Below are positions 53,609 through 64,000 of a DNA stretch of 64,000 nucleotides, one piece after another. The stretch is taken from NCBI GenBank assembly GCA_913060865.1, contig CAJXTU010000007.1, forward strand, positions 1-64,000, read 5' to 3'. How positions within the stretch are numbered: the stretch's first letter is position 1; every line of letters begins with the position of its first letter. Source of the DNA: an uncultured Cycloclasticus sp. Lineage in GTDB: Bacteria > Pseudomonadota > Gammaproteobacteria > Methylococcales > Cycloclasticaceae. The position numbers were made by a program, and so were the translations under genes. Under the pieces are notes generated by a model. The model was not told the origin of the DNA, searched no databases, and saw only the letters and a program-made list of their open reading frames with translations.

Positions 53609-54409
53609 ATGCACCCAATGTTAAATATTGCAATTCGAGCAGCAAGACAAGCAGGCGATATTATAATACGTTCGGCTGATTCAGTTGATACTCTTAAGAT
53701 CACTATTAAGAATCAAAATGACTTCACAACAGAAATTGATAAGCGTGCTGAAGAAGAAATTATCAATACTCTGCTGACCGCCTACCCAGATCATGGTGTT
53801 TTAGCCGAGGAATCGGGCTATTTAAATAAAGATGCAGAATACATTTGGGTCATTGACCCGCTTGATGGCACCACTAACTACATGCATGGCTTTCCCCACT
53901 ATGCCGTTTCTATTGCGTTAAAAAGAGGCGATGTCATTGAGCAAGCCGTTATTTATGACCCTGTTCGCCAAGATCTATTTACAGCCACTCGTGGTAAAGG
54001 CGCTATGTTGAATAACAGACGTCTTCGGGTAGGCCGCCAGAGAAAAATTGAAGGTTCCTTTCTTGGCACCGGCTTTCCATTTAAAAATAATAAAAATATT
54101 GAACCTTACTTAGATATCTTTCGCGATATTTTTTCCACAACATCTGGCGTTAGGCGCGCTGGTGCAGCTTCTTTAGATTTAGCCTATGTTGCCGCTGGCA
54201 AATTAGACGGCTTTTTTGAAATTGGTTTAAAACCTTGGGATTTTGCGGCCGGCGTACTTCTCATACAAGAAGCTGGTGGTGTTGTAACAGATTTTGCTAA
54301 TAATCATGATTACCATACAAGCGGTAATATTGTTTGCGGCAATCCTAAAATGCATCGTGCTTTATTGGATAAAATCACGCCTCATGCCGATAAGGTTATG
54401 AATAGCTAG
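53609..54409 (+). CDS. suhB: Inositol-1-monophosphatase SuhB
   Basis: This 266-residue protein begins MHPMLNIAIRAARQAGDIIIR, very like E. coli SuhB, and has the metal-binding motifs EESG, DPLDGTTNYMHGFP and the C-terminal WDFAAGVLLIQEAGG. It dephosphorylates myo-inositol-1-phosphate in vitro and joins the rRNA antitermination complex in E. coli. It is a single gene followed by a strong terminator. Confidence 0.96.
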   Translation: MHPMLNIAIRAARQAGDIIIRSADSVDTLKITIKNQNDFTTEIDKRAEEEIINTLLTAYPDHGVLAEESGYLNKDAEYIWVIDPLDGTTNYMHGFPHYAVSIALKRGDVIEQAVIYDPVRQDLFTATRGKGAMLNNRRLRVGRQRKIEGSFLGTGFPFKNNKNIEPYLDIFRDIFSTTSGVRRAGAASLDLAYVAAGKLDGFFEIGLKPWDFAAGVLLIQEAGGVVTDFANNHDYHTSGNIVCGNPKMHRALLDKITPHADKVMNS

Positions 54410-54431
54410 AAGAAATAACAATAATACACAT

Positions 54432-54469
54432 ATATAAAAAGGCGCTGTTTTAACAGCGCCTTTTTATAT
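54432..54469. terminator. Bidirectional terminator between suhB and secF
   Basis: A perfect stem of 18 bases per arm (core AAAAAGGCGCTGTT / AACAGCGCCTTTTT) closes on a TT loop, with runs of A and T on both sides. It ends suhB rightward and the secF end of the leftward sec operon. Confidence 0.95.
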
Positions 54470-54485
54470 GTTAGCTAGTTGATTG

Positions 54486-55421
54486 TTAAGGAATTTTATC
54501 CAACTCGTCTTGATCAATTTTAACAACGATCAAATCGGCTTTAGTAATACCTAACGCAAGCGTTATAGGGCTGGCAACATAAATAGATGAATACGTTCCA
54601 ACCAGCACCCCTACTATTAATGCGAGTGCAAAATCATGAATAATTTCGCCACCTAAAACAAACAAGGCAATCAATACTAATAATGTCGTCATGGATGTCA
54701 TAATAGTTCTTGTTAATGTTTGATTTAACGAAATATTAACGACATCAACCGGCGAGCCTTTTCGAAGTGCTCTAAAGTTTTCTCTTACTCGGTCAAAAAC
54801 AACAATCGTATCGTTTAGCGAATAACCAATCACCGCTAAAACAGCCGCCAATACCGTTAAGTCAAATTCAAACTGAAAGACAGAAAAGAAGCCTAACGTA
54901 ATAATGACATCATGTGCCAATGCGGCAACAGAGCCTAGTGCAAAACGGTATTCAAACCGAATAGCGACATAGATAAGGATGCAAATAAGAGCATATAACA
55001 AGGCTAATCCACCATCCTCTTGCAATTCCTCACCCACTTGCGGGCCTACAAATTCAGCACGCCTTAGCTCACCTTGTTGTGCAAAACCACTATTCACAGC
55101 TGATAACACTTTATTGCTTAAAGCCGCTGTATTCAGCGCGCCATCAGGCAATAAACGAATCAAGACTTCTTTAGATGAGCCAAAATGTTGAACCACAGCA
55201 CCGTTGAAACCCGCTTGAGCTAATAACTCTCTTAGGCCTTTAAGCTCAACCGGCTCGGCAAAACCTAACTCAACTAATGTACCGCCAGTAAAATCGATCC
55301 CTTTCTTTAATCCAGAAGTCGCTAAAGAAGCAATAGAAATAATAATCAGTAAAACAGAAAAAACGAGGGCAATTTTTCGTTTACTTAAAAAATCAATCTT
55401 AAATGTATTTTGATTACTCAT
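54486..55421 (-). CDS. secF: Protein translocase subunit SecF
   Basis: This 311-residue membrane protein has six helices and the SecF signatures KGIDFTGGTLVELGF, AVIGYSLNDTIVVFDRVREN and SLNQTLTRTIMTSMTTLLVL. With SecD it uses the proton gradient to pull proteins out of the SecYEG channel. It starts three bases after secD ends, in the queA-tgt-yajC-secD-secF order. Confidence 0.97.
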   Translation of the reverse strand: MSNQNTFKIDFLSKRKIALVFSVLLIIISIASLATSGLKKGIDFTGGTLVELGFAEPVELKGLRELLAQAGFNGAVVQHFGSSKEVLIRLLPDGALNTAALSNKVLSAVNSGFAQQGELRRAEFVGPQVGEELQEDGGLALLYALICILIYVAIRFEYRFALGSVAALAHDVIITLGFFSVFQFEFDLTVLAAVLAVIGYSLNDTIVVFDRVRENFRALRKGSPVDVVNISLNQTLTRTIMTSMTTLLVLIALFVLGGEIIHDFALALIVGVLVGTYSSIYVASPITLALGITKADLIVVKIDQDELDKIP

Positions 55422-55424
55422 AAT

Positions 55425-57284
55425 TTAAATCTTCAATTTATCAATTTGGCTACTACCGTAGGTCATATTAACCAAAGCTCGTGTGCCAATAATAGCGGTA
55501 AACATAGAGGTTAAAATACCGATACTGAGCGTAATAGCGAACCCTTTGATGGGGCCTGTACCAAACCCAAAAAGAATAAGAGCAGCAATCAAGGTAGTAA
55601 CATTAGCGTCAGCAATGGTTGAAAAAGCCTTTTCATAACCAGCATGTATGCTCGCTTGAGGCGAGTTGCCATTTTTAATCTCTTCTTTAATACGTTCAAA
55701 AATCAGCACATTGGCATCCACTGCCATACCCACTGTTAAAACAATACCCGCAATACCGGGCAACGTTAGAGTCGCTTGCAATAGCGATAAAATAGCAATA
55801 ATGAACACCAAATTAACCGCCAAGGCTATATCAGCAAATAGGCCAAATGTTTTGTAATAAACGGCCATAAAGATCAACACCAACACAAAACCAATCATCA
55901 CTGAGTTAAAGCCTTTATCAATATTGTCTTGCCCTAAGCTTGGCCCAACAGTGCGCTCCTCAACAATATCAATAGGTGCAGCTAAGGCTCCTGCTCGTAA
56001 TAGTAACGCTAAGTCACGCGCTTCAGCTGAGTTATCTAACCCTGTTGTTTGAAAACGGTTACTAAAGTGACCACGTATTGTTGCTACGTTGATCACTTCT
56101 TCAACCACCGTTTTGTAGCGTACAAGCTCACCATCAACCATTTTGGTATCGGTTCGGTTCTCAATAAAGACAACCGCCATCGGGTTACCAATGTTTTCAC
56201 GCGTGGTTTTACTCATCTTCTTGCCACCAGGTCCGTCTAATGACACCGACACCATTGCTGAACCAGTATCACCTTCGATACCCGATGATGCATCTATAAT
56301 TTCATTACCCGTCACGATCACCTGTTTTTTCAACAGAACCTGCCCACCATCACGACTGTTATATAGTTTTGAACCAATAGGCACTCTTCCGGATAAAGCT
56401 GAAGCCAAAGAATGTTTAGTGTCCACCATATGGTATTCAAGCGTTGCCGTTGCACCTAAAATCTCTTTTGCACGAGCAGTGTCCTGCACGCCGGGTAATT
56501 CAACAACAATACGGCTGTCACCTTGCCTTTGAATAACGGGTTCCGCTACACCTAGTTCATTAACCCGATTTTTTAGGGTAATAATATTTTGCTGAACGGC
56601 ATAATCCCTGATATTTTTTAACTCTTTAGCAGACATCTTTGCCGTTAACGTTGGCGTAGATGACGTATTTACATCCGGTTTAAACTCCCAATCACGAAAT
56701 TGAGATTCTAACTGACTAACAGCCGAATCATGAATCTCAGGGTTTCTAAATTTAATGAGTATATCGCTGCCACTAATAATTACACTCAAATAGCGAAGTT
56801 TATTTTCGCGTAAAAATTGACGAATATCGCCTGCACCGCGATCAACCGCCTGCTTTTCTGCAGCCTGCATATCCACTTCTAGTAAAAAGTGCACCCCACC
56901 ACGTAAATCCAAGCCTAAATACATCGGCGAAGCATTCAACGAGCGTAACCACTGGGGTGTTGTCGGCGCTAAATTTAAGGCTACAACGTAGTTATTACCT
57001 AACGTAGCCTTAATAATATCGGCTGCCTTAAGCTGGTCATTGGTATGATTAAAGCGCAATAAAACCTGACTTTCGCTCAACTCAGCTTTCAAAAACGCAA
57101 TATCGCTTTCGTCTAACTGATTTTTAACCTTACTTAACAAGCTATTGTTTATAGGCGCGCCACGTAATGGTGAAATTTGAACAGAAGGGTCTTCACCATA
57201 GATATTTGGCAAGGCGTAAATAGAAGCAATAACCAACGTCATTACTATCATTAAATTTTTCCACACAGGGAAATGATTCATCAT
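55425..57284 (-). CDS. secD: Protein translocase subunit SecD
   Basis: This 619-residue membrane protein has the first helix at ~10-28, GLDLRGGVHFLLEVDMQ, a large periplasmic P1 domain, and the transmembrane part with AGIVLTVGMAVDANVLIFERIKEEI and NVTTLIAALILFGFGTGPIKGFAITL. Full length for SecD. It is coupled to secF and lies 22 bases after yajC in the same operon. Confidence 0.97.
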   Translation of the reverse strand: MMNHFPVWKNLMIVMTLVIASIYALPNIYGEDPSVQISPLRGAPINNSLLSKVKNQLDESDIAFLKAELSESQVLLRFNHTNDQLKAADIIKATLGNNYVVALNLAPTTPQWLRSLNASPMYLGLDLRGGVHFLLEVDMQAAEKQAVDRGAGDIRQFLRENKLRYLSVIISGSDILIKFRNPEIHDSAVSQLESQFRDWEFKPDVNTSSTPTLTAKMSAKELKNIRDYAVQQNIITLKNRVNELGVAEPVIQRQGDSRIVVELPGVQDTARAKEILGATATLEYHMVDTKHSLASALSGRVPIGSKLYNSRDGGQVLLKKQVIVTGNEIIDASSGIEGDTGSAMVSVSLDGPGGKKMSKTTRENIGNPMAVVFIENRTDTKMVDGELVRYKTVVEEVINVATIRGHFSNRFQTTGLDNSAEARDLALLLRAGALAAPIDIVEERTVGPSLGQDNIDKGFNSVMIGFVLVLIFMAVYYKTFGLFADIALAVNLVFIIAILSLLQATLTLPGIAGIVLTVGMAVDANVLIFERIKEEIKNGNSPQASIHAGYEKAFSTIADANVTTLIAALILFGFGTGPIKGFAITLSIGILTSMFTAIIGTRALVNMTYGSSQIDKLKI

Positions 57285-57305
57285 AACAACAGCTCGTTTG
57301 ATAGT

Positions 57306-57668
57306 TTATTTTTTTGCTTTTCCAGCCGCTGCGTATGTGCCTTTAGGCATCACAGAAGAAATGGATGACTTCATCACTTGCACAGACATATTGGGGCCAA
57401 TTTCAAGCGTGATAAAACTATCATCAACATCTGTTATTTTACCCAGCAAGCCACCATTGGTAACGATTTCATCACCTTTTTTCGAACCTGCGACCAACTC
57501 TTTATGTTCCTTGTTACGTTTTTGTTGTGGTCGAATCAAAAGGAAGTAAAAAATAATAATTAGAGCTACAGGGAAAAGCAATCCTTCGAAACCGGCTGCC
57601 CCCATAGCTTGTGTAGCTGTTACCGCTTCATCTGCCGCCATTGCGTTTGGTATTAAAAAATCTAACAT
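57306..57668 (-). CDS. yajC: Preprotein translocase auxiliary subunit YajC
   Basis: This 120-residue protein has one membrane helix (FPVALIIIFYFLLIRPQQKR) and the YajC segment LVAGSKKGDEIVTNGGLLGKI. It associates with SecDF. An internal ATG (MAADEA) is possible, but the longer form is common in this family. It lies between tgt (37 bases upstream) and secD. Confidence 0.95.
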   Translation of the reverse strand: MLDFLIPNAMAADEAVTATQAMGAAGFEGLLFPVALIIIFYFLLIRPQQKRNKEHKELVAGSKKGDEIVTNGGLLGKITDVDDSFITLEIGPNMSVQVMKSSISSVMPKGTYAAAGKAKK

Positions 57669-57705
57669 ATTTTTTCCTATTTTATTGTATTAAGTCAGTC
57701 GCGCA

Positions 57706-59851
<2,146 letters not shown>

Positions 59852-59964
59852 GGCGAAGGATGTTAACAGGAACTACCCACATCAGCGAGCGTAAAAGAGC
59901 TTATAAAATGAATAATTCAATAGAGTTTAATTTTGATTTTGTCTATAATGCCCAAACTTATTTG

Positions 59965-60049
59965 GCCGGGGTGGCGGAACTGGTAGACGCGCCGGATTCA
60001 AAATCCGGTTTCTTCGGAAGTGCCGGTTCGATTCCGGCCCTCGGTACCA
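59965..60049 (+). tRNA. tRNA-Leu (anticodon CAA)
   Basis: An 85-nt class II tRNA with acceptor GCCGGGG, D arm GGTGGCGGAACTGGTAGACGC, anticodon loop TTCAAAA giving CAA, a long variable arm and T arm GGTTCGATTCC, with CCA encoded. A TATAAT (59944-59949) ends 15 bases before it and is the probable -10 box. Confidence 0.96.
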
Positions 60050-60082
60050 AATTTAAGTTTCATGAAGTCCCAGAACATACTC

Positions 60083-60108
60083 AAACCCCTTTATCCAAGG
60101 GGGTTTTT
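60083..60108 (+). terminator. Terminator after tRNA-Leu
   Basis: AAACCCCTT and AAGGGGGTTT form a stem around TATCC, with a run of Ts. It lies 33 bases after the tRNA and should end its transcript. Confidence 0.82.
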
Positions 60109-60399
60109 ATTGCCTTAAATTTATACACAACCCTAAGACGTTTTAAGAAAAACTATCAAGCACCTCTGGATGCGTTGACTGTAGAATGAACCAGAGCATT
60201 TATATCGGCTTAATGGTGGCATTTTTTCTGCTATAAGTGATTGACCTAATCGTAGGCCCTTAGCTTCAATAATAACCGCCACGAGAAGAATAGCGTCATG
60301 TATTAAATACTGTCATGAAGCGAGGCTTGAAATGCTCCATATCAATCTTCGATATAAAATCATTGCTCATCTGCAAAAGTTCTTTTTATTGCATACCAA
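60109..60399. other. Gap without a recognised gene
   Basis: This stretch lies between the tRNA-Leu terminator and the stop of the leftward MgtC/DUF4010 gene. An open frame on the minus strand can be read across part of it (ILLVAVIIEAKGLRLGQSL), but it has no start, no ribosome site and no family match I know. I see no RNA gene, repeat or operator in it. Confidence 0.5.
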
Positions 60400-61662
60400 T
60401 CACAAGAGCCATGCCGTTGTTAACCCTGCTAAAACGACAAAAACTAATGGCAATAAGACTCTTACCCCCATACTAGACCCACCGATAAACACGGCGAGCA
60501 TAGCCTTAATCAAAGTGTTAGAAGAAGATGCTATCACTATACTTAAAATAGCTACATCCAGAGATAGCTCTGCATTACTCATTCTAGATAAGGTTAAATT
60601 AATAGGATCTACATCAGCAATACCAGATACTGCAGCGAGAAGATAAATACCCGTCTCACCGAAAAAATGTATTGCAGCCTTCCCCAAGAGGATAATTAAA
60701 ACTAATAACGCCCCAAAAAATAGTGCCGACTTTAGCTCTAAAGGGTTACCCAAGTGAGTCAATTTACTCGGCTGGTACTGAACACTTCGATTCCACATAA
60801 ACGCCGCAGCGCAGAGTGTCAGTATAGTCATCACTCCCATCGGAATAATCAATGAATCAAATAACACAGGATTGATTAGACTTGCAATTAGTACAGTCCG
60901 TGGGAACATGGCTCCACACGCCACCAATATACCGGCAGCAAGCACATTCTTCATGCTCTCTTGTTTTTGTGAGAGTCGTGAAAAATGCAAAGTCAACACA
61001 GTCGATGACACCATTCCGGCAGCCAATGCGGTTAATATGACCCCTTTCCCAGAGCCTGATGTTTTCATGACGAAATAGCCGACAAAAGAAACACTCGCAA
61101 TAAGCACAACCATCAACCATATTTCGTACGGATTAAACGCCTGCCAAGGACCGTAATTATGGTCAGGGAGGATAGGTAACAATACAATGGAAATAAGAAG
61201 AAGCTGTAAAGCCGCATGTAGCTCATCTCGTTCTAAGCTTCTCAACCAGGCATGAAGCGTATCCTTAAATCGTAGCAATATCGCAGCAACTACTGCTGCA
61301 GAAGCGGCAAGGTTCACATGGTCTAGCGCCGCTAACGCACCCAGCATAAATGTTAACAGTAGTGTTATAAGACTAGTGATACTTGCATCACCGCTAATAC
61401 GCCGATGCATTGCGTATACAACAGTCACAGCAACTGCAAATCCAACAAAGATAAGGCCAAACGTTATTGTTCCAATATACTGTGCTAGTAGGGCTGCACT
61501 ACCGCCCAAAAGGCCTGTTAGGCCGTATGTTCGTAGACCAGCTTCTCGGTTACCGTCTTTTTCATCTCGTGATCGCCAACCACGTTCAACACCAATCAGT
61601 AACCCTATTGCCAGTGCATAACCCACCAGAGAAATATTTTCGGCATCAGCAAAATTATTCAA
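60400..61662 (-). CDS. MgtC/SapB and DUF4010 membrane protein
   Basis: This 420-residue protein has an N-terminal MgtC/SapB-like part (LVGYALAIGLLIGVERGWRSRD, GLRTYGLTGLLGGSAALLAQ) and a C-terminal DUF4010 part with many membrane helices (SKLTHLGNPLELKSALFFGALLVLIILL, GIADVDPINLTLSRMS). The family is linked to Mg2+ or virulence functions in enterics for the N-terminal domain alone; the DUF4010 fusion has no defined role. It is a single gene. Confidence 0.87.
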   Translation of the reverse strand: MNNFADAENISLVGYALAIGLLIGVERGWRSRDEKDGNREAGLRTYGLTGLLGGSAALLAQYIGTITFGLIFVGFAVAVTVVYAMHRRISGDASITSLITLLLTFMLGALAALDHVNLAASAAVVAAILLRFKDTLHAWLRSLERDELHAALQLLLISIVLLPILPDHNYGPWQAFNPYEIWLMVVLIASVSFVGYFVMKTSGSGKGVILTALAAGMVSSTVLTLHFSRLSQKQESMKNVLAAGILVACGAMFPRTVLIASLINPVLFDSLIIPMGVMTILTLCAAAFMWNRSVQYQPSKLTHLGNPLELKSALFFGALLVLIILLGKAAIHFFGETGIYLLAAVSGIADVDPINLTLSRMSNAELSLDVAILSIVIASSSNTLIKAMLAVFIGGSSMGVRVLLPLVFVVLAGLTTAWLL

Positions 61663-61713
61663 ACTACAGCTCCATTAAGTTGCATCAGTTACGTTTGTGA
61701 AGGTCGCAAGGTA

Positions 61714-61869
61714 TCATCTGTTAGAGTTATCGAGGTATGGAACACCTATCTCTTCACCATCGTTGTTGAGTATACATGTAGGAATAGCCCCATCACGACA
61801 CGTCATAGTCCCAATTTTCTGGAGATTAATCAATATCCGATTTAGCGCCAATACTACCCTTTGAAGCAT
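61714..61869 (-). CDS. Small hypothetical ORF (51 aa)
   Basis: A short minus-strand frame from ATG at 61869 encodes MLQRVVLALNRILINLQKIG and a Cys-containing tail (TMTCRDGAIPTCILNNDG, EEIGVPYLDN). The ribosome site is weak (TTAGAG directly before the ATG). I do not recognise it. It may be a fragment of a lost gene or a chance frame. The rest of 61663-62142 holds no gene or clear signal. Confidence 0.2.
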   Translation of the reverse strand: MLQRVVLALNRILINLQKIGTMTCRDGAIPTCILNNDGEEIGVPYLDNSNR

Positions 61870-62142
61870 CTCTAACAAGCAACTGGGTTCAATTTTATTT
61901 AAATCAATAAACTTATTAAACCCTAGAAAATACTAAGTTAAAGCTGACTAGTTACAAACCATGAGACACCTTCGTTAAATACCACTATTAACCATCCTAA
62001 GATGCTTGTAACTCTTATAATTGTTTAAGCAATTTACTATGCGCCTTATTGGTTAAGTCCTGTTCATTTTTTTGCCATAAAACACCAAGATAAATAGTCA
62101 GACCTATTATTAATACCTGTTAAATAGATATAAGTATTTGTT

Positions 62143-63354
62143 TTACGTTTTCTCCGGCAAGGCTTTCGCTATGATCGCGGACATTAAAATAAACGCGGCG
62201 GAAACCCATAGGCACATTTCAAAATTATAGTATTGATATAGCCAGCCAGATAAGACGGTGCCGAGCAGCCGACCTGCAGCGTTGGCCATGTAATAAAAAC
62301 CAACATCTAGCGATACGCCGTCTCTATTGGCATAACTCACTATAAGGTAACTGTGCAGTGATGAGTTAATGGCGAATAACACACCAAAAACAGCTAAACC
62401 AATCAATAATATATAACTAATTTGAAACTCATAATGCAGTGCTAACGCCATCAGCATGGGCGCAATAAATAGAATAACGGCCCATTGGTACAGACGCTGC
62501 CCCTCTTTTTTATTTGCATTTTTTTGGCCTGATAACCTTGGCGCTACTGCTTGTACAACGCCATAGGCAATAACCCATAAGGCCATGACCCCGCCTACCT
62601 GCGAATAATCCCAAGCAAAATGTGCGGTTAAATACACGGGTAAAGCTACAACAAACCAAACATCTCGTGCGGCAAATAAGAATAGACGTGCGCTAGAGAG
62701 GCAGTTAATAGCCGAGCTTTTGGAAAAGAGGTGTTTAAATTTAGGCTTACTCGTTGCCTTACCCAATTCTTTTTTTAATAGAACACAGCTCGTTAGCCAA
62801 ACCATTAGCAGAACAAGAACCATGATCAATACCGCATTATGAAAACCAAACTGGCTAAGCAGTACACCGCCGAGGAAAAAACCAACCCCTTTTAAGGTGT
62901 TTTTTGAACCCGTTAATAAGGCCACCCACTTATAAAGTGTATTATCGGCCTCTTTTGGAACCAATAATTTAATCGCGCTTTTGGCACTCATTTTATTCAG
63001 GTCTTTGGCAACTCCAGAAAGGGCTTGCGCTGCCATTACCCATACTATGCTTAGCATATCCGGTGACACTAACAACATTGATAAAGCGAGTACTTGTAAA
63101 ACTAGGCCAATGTTCATTGTGGTATTTAAGCCAACAATCGCCCCCAGCCAACCGCCGAGTAAGTTCGTGAGAATGCCAAACACTTCGTAAAAAATGAACA
63201 ACAGGGCTATTTCTAGTGGCGTATAACCCAGTTCATGAAAGTGCAAAACGATGAGCATTCTTAACGCGCCATCCGTTAGCGTAAAGACCCAATAATTACC
63301 TGTGATGATCAGGTATTGTTGAATGTCGCTAGACAGTGATTTCAACGCATGCAT
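62143..63354 (-). CDS. arsJ: Organoarsenical MFS efflux transporter ArsJ
   Basis: This 403-residue MFS-type protein has about 12 helices and begins HALKSLSSDIQQYLIITGNY, then FTLTDGALRMLIVLHFHELGYTP and the long conserved stretch AAQALSGVAKDLNKMSAKSAIKLLVPKEADN, all characteristic of ArsJ. ArsJ exports 1-arseno-3-phosphoglycerate, which then breaks down to arsenate outside. It starts one base after the GAPDH gene with which it is known to act, so the two form an arsenate-resistance unit. Confidence 0.93.
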   Translation of the reverse strand: MHALKSLSSDIQQYLIITGNYWVFTLTDGALRMLIVLHFHELGYTPLEIALLFIFYEVFGILTNLLGGWLGAIVGLNTTMNIGLVLQVLALSMLLVSPDMLSIVWVMAAQALSGVAKDLNKMSAKSAIKLLVPKEADNTLYKWVALLTGSKNTLKGVGFFLGGVLLSQFGFHNAVLIMVLVLLMVWLTSCVLLKKELGKATSKPKFKHLFSKSSAINCLSSARLFLFAARDVWFVVALPVYLTAHFAWDYSQVGGVMALWVIAYGVVQAVAPRLSGQKNANKKEGQRLYQWAVILFIAPMLMALALHYEFQISYILLIGLAVFGVLFAINSSLHSYLIVSYANRDGVSLDVGFYYMANAAGRLLGTVLSGWLYQYYNFEMCLWVSAAFILMSAIIAKALPEKT

Positions 63355-63355
63355 A

Positions 63356-64000
63356 TTAGCCGATCAACTGATCTGATTGAGCCACCATGCGTACTAACTC
63401 AATAGTACGATTGACGTATCCCCACTCGTTATCGTACCAAGCGTATAGCTTCACTTGGGTGCCGTTCACCACCATGGTTGATAGTGCATCTATGATGCTG
63501 GAGCGTGGGTCGGTTTTATAATCAATGGAGACGAGTGGTCTTTCTTCGAACCCTAAAATGCCTTTTAATTCATTATCCGCGGCGGACTTTAATAGCTGAT
63601 TAACCTCTTCTATTGTGGTTTTTTTAGCCACTTCAAAAACGCAATCGGTTAGTGATGCATTGGCTAAAGGAACACGAACTGCATGCCCATCCAAACGGCC
63701 TTTTAACTCGGGAAAAATATGCGTAATGGCCGTTACTGAACCCGTTGATGTGGGGATAAGGCTCATTCCACAGGCTCTGGCACGCCGTAAATCTTTATGT
63801 GGTGCATCAAGTATGGTTTGTGTATTCGTCACATCATGAATGGTCGTTATTGACCCATGTTTGATACCCAGGTTTTCATGAATAACTTTAACCACTGGGG
63901 CTATACAGTTTGTTGTACATGAGGCTGCTGTAACAATCTGGTGTTCTTTTTGGTTGAACAAGTCTTCATTCACACCCATCACTACGTTCAAAACGCCCTC
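63356..64000 (-). CDS. gap: Glyceraldehyde-3-phosphate dehydrogenase, ArsJ-associated, 5' part outside window
   Basis: This is the C-terminal ~214 residues of a GAPDH; the N-terminal NAD domain lies beyond the edge. It has the active-site [14 protein letters not shown] with the catalytic Cys, [26 protein letters not shown], and [10 protein letters not shown]. In ArsJ operons this enzyme makes 1-arseno-3-phosphoglycerate from arsenate and glyceraldehyde-3-phosphate, which ArsJ exports. The gene order supports the arsenic role over central glycolysis. The frame is open at base 64000. Confidence 0.93.
   Translation of the reverse strand, partial: EGVLNVVMGVNEDLFNQKEHQIVTAASCTTNCIAPVVKVIHENLGIKHGSITTIHDVTNTQTILDAPHKDLRRARACGMSLIPTSTGSVTAITHIFPELKGRLDGHAVRVPLANASLTDCVFEVAKKTTIEEVNQLLKSAADNELKGILGFEERPLVSIDYKTDPRSSIIDALSTMVVNGTQVKLYAWYDNEWGYVNRTIELVRMVAQSDQLIG

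Noticed and set aside
60179..60300. Open minus-strand frame after the tRNA-Leu terminator
   Set aside because: No start codon with a ribosome site and no domain that I recognise.

Overview
This window is a gammaproteobacterial chromosome contig. The order mtnA / MTA deaminase / ubiG / HAD phosphatase / SDR, the suhB-trmJ-cysE-NifS-like block and queA-tgt-yajC-secD-secF are all gammaproteobacterial arrangements. The moderately low GC and the high density of acyl-CoA genes would suit a marine hydrocarbon- or acid-degrading lineage such as Cycloclasticus or a relative, but the genus is only a guess. The first 28 bases are an Illumina Nextera transposon adapter, so the real genome starts at base 29.

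Region 1 (29-13362) is branched-chain acyl-CoA catabolism. A TetR regulator (4311-4928) sits between two divergent units. Rightward are ivd, thiolase, mccB, mccA, mvaB, scoA and scoB, which take isovaleryl-CoA to acetyl-CoA. Leftward are a 3-methylglutaconyl-CoA hydratase-like gene, an acyl-CoA dehydrogenase (ACAD), a MaoC hydratase, a CoA-transferase and a truncated crotonase. The missing leucine step is therefore supplied by the divergent operon. A decayed IS3-type fragment and a DMT transporter with a terminator-like leader follow (13511-14779).

Region 2 (15029-22272) has two further ACADs, an alpha-only NDP-forming acyl-CoA synthetase, a NUDT19-like Nudix hydrolase, a MoxR/VWA pair and a flavin reductase. 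Region 3 (22451-32099) is a nine-gene leftward operon with a class III CoA-transferase, three ACAD genes (two forming a probable heteromeric pair), two SDRs, two crotonases and an acyl-CoA ligase. It looks like a ring or side-chain degradation pathway of unknown substrate. A palindrome of the form CTAAC-N4-GTTAG recurs in front of four acyl-CoA catabolic transcription units and may define one regulon, possibly of the TetR protein.

Region 4 (33051-41162) is the most unusual part. It is a tightly coupled leftward ten-gene operon: thermostable-hemolysin/AHL-synthase-fold protein, AMP ligase, haem-oxygenase-like metalloenzyme, SDR, TPR protein, response regulator, histidine kinase, cupredoxin, FTR1 iron permease and an outer-membrane protein. 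It couples what looks like small-molecule biosynthesis to sensing and iron transport. A decayed integrase and a decayed methyltransferase flank it.

Region 5 (41937-60108) is core genome: tRNA-Ser(UGA), a YccA-like protein, serS-DUF190-crcB-mtnA, MTA/SAH deaminase, ubiG, HAD phosphatase, rmuC, SDR, cysteine desulfurase, cysE, trmJ, suhB, secF, secD, yajC, tgt, queA and tRNA-Leu(CAA). Region 6 (60400-64000) has an MgtC/DUF4010 membrane protein and the arsenate-resistance pair arsJ plus GAPDH, with the GAPDH cut by the window edge.
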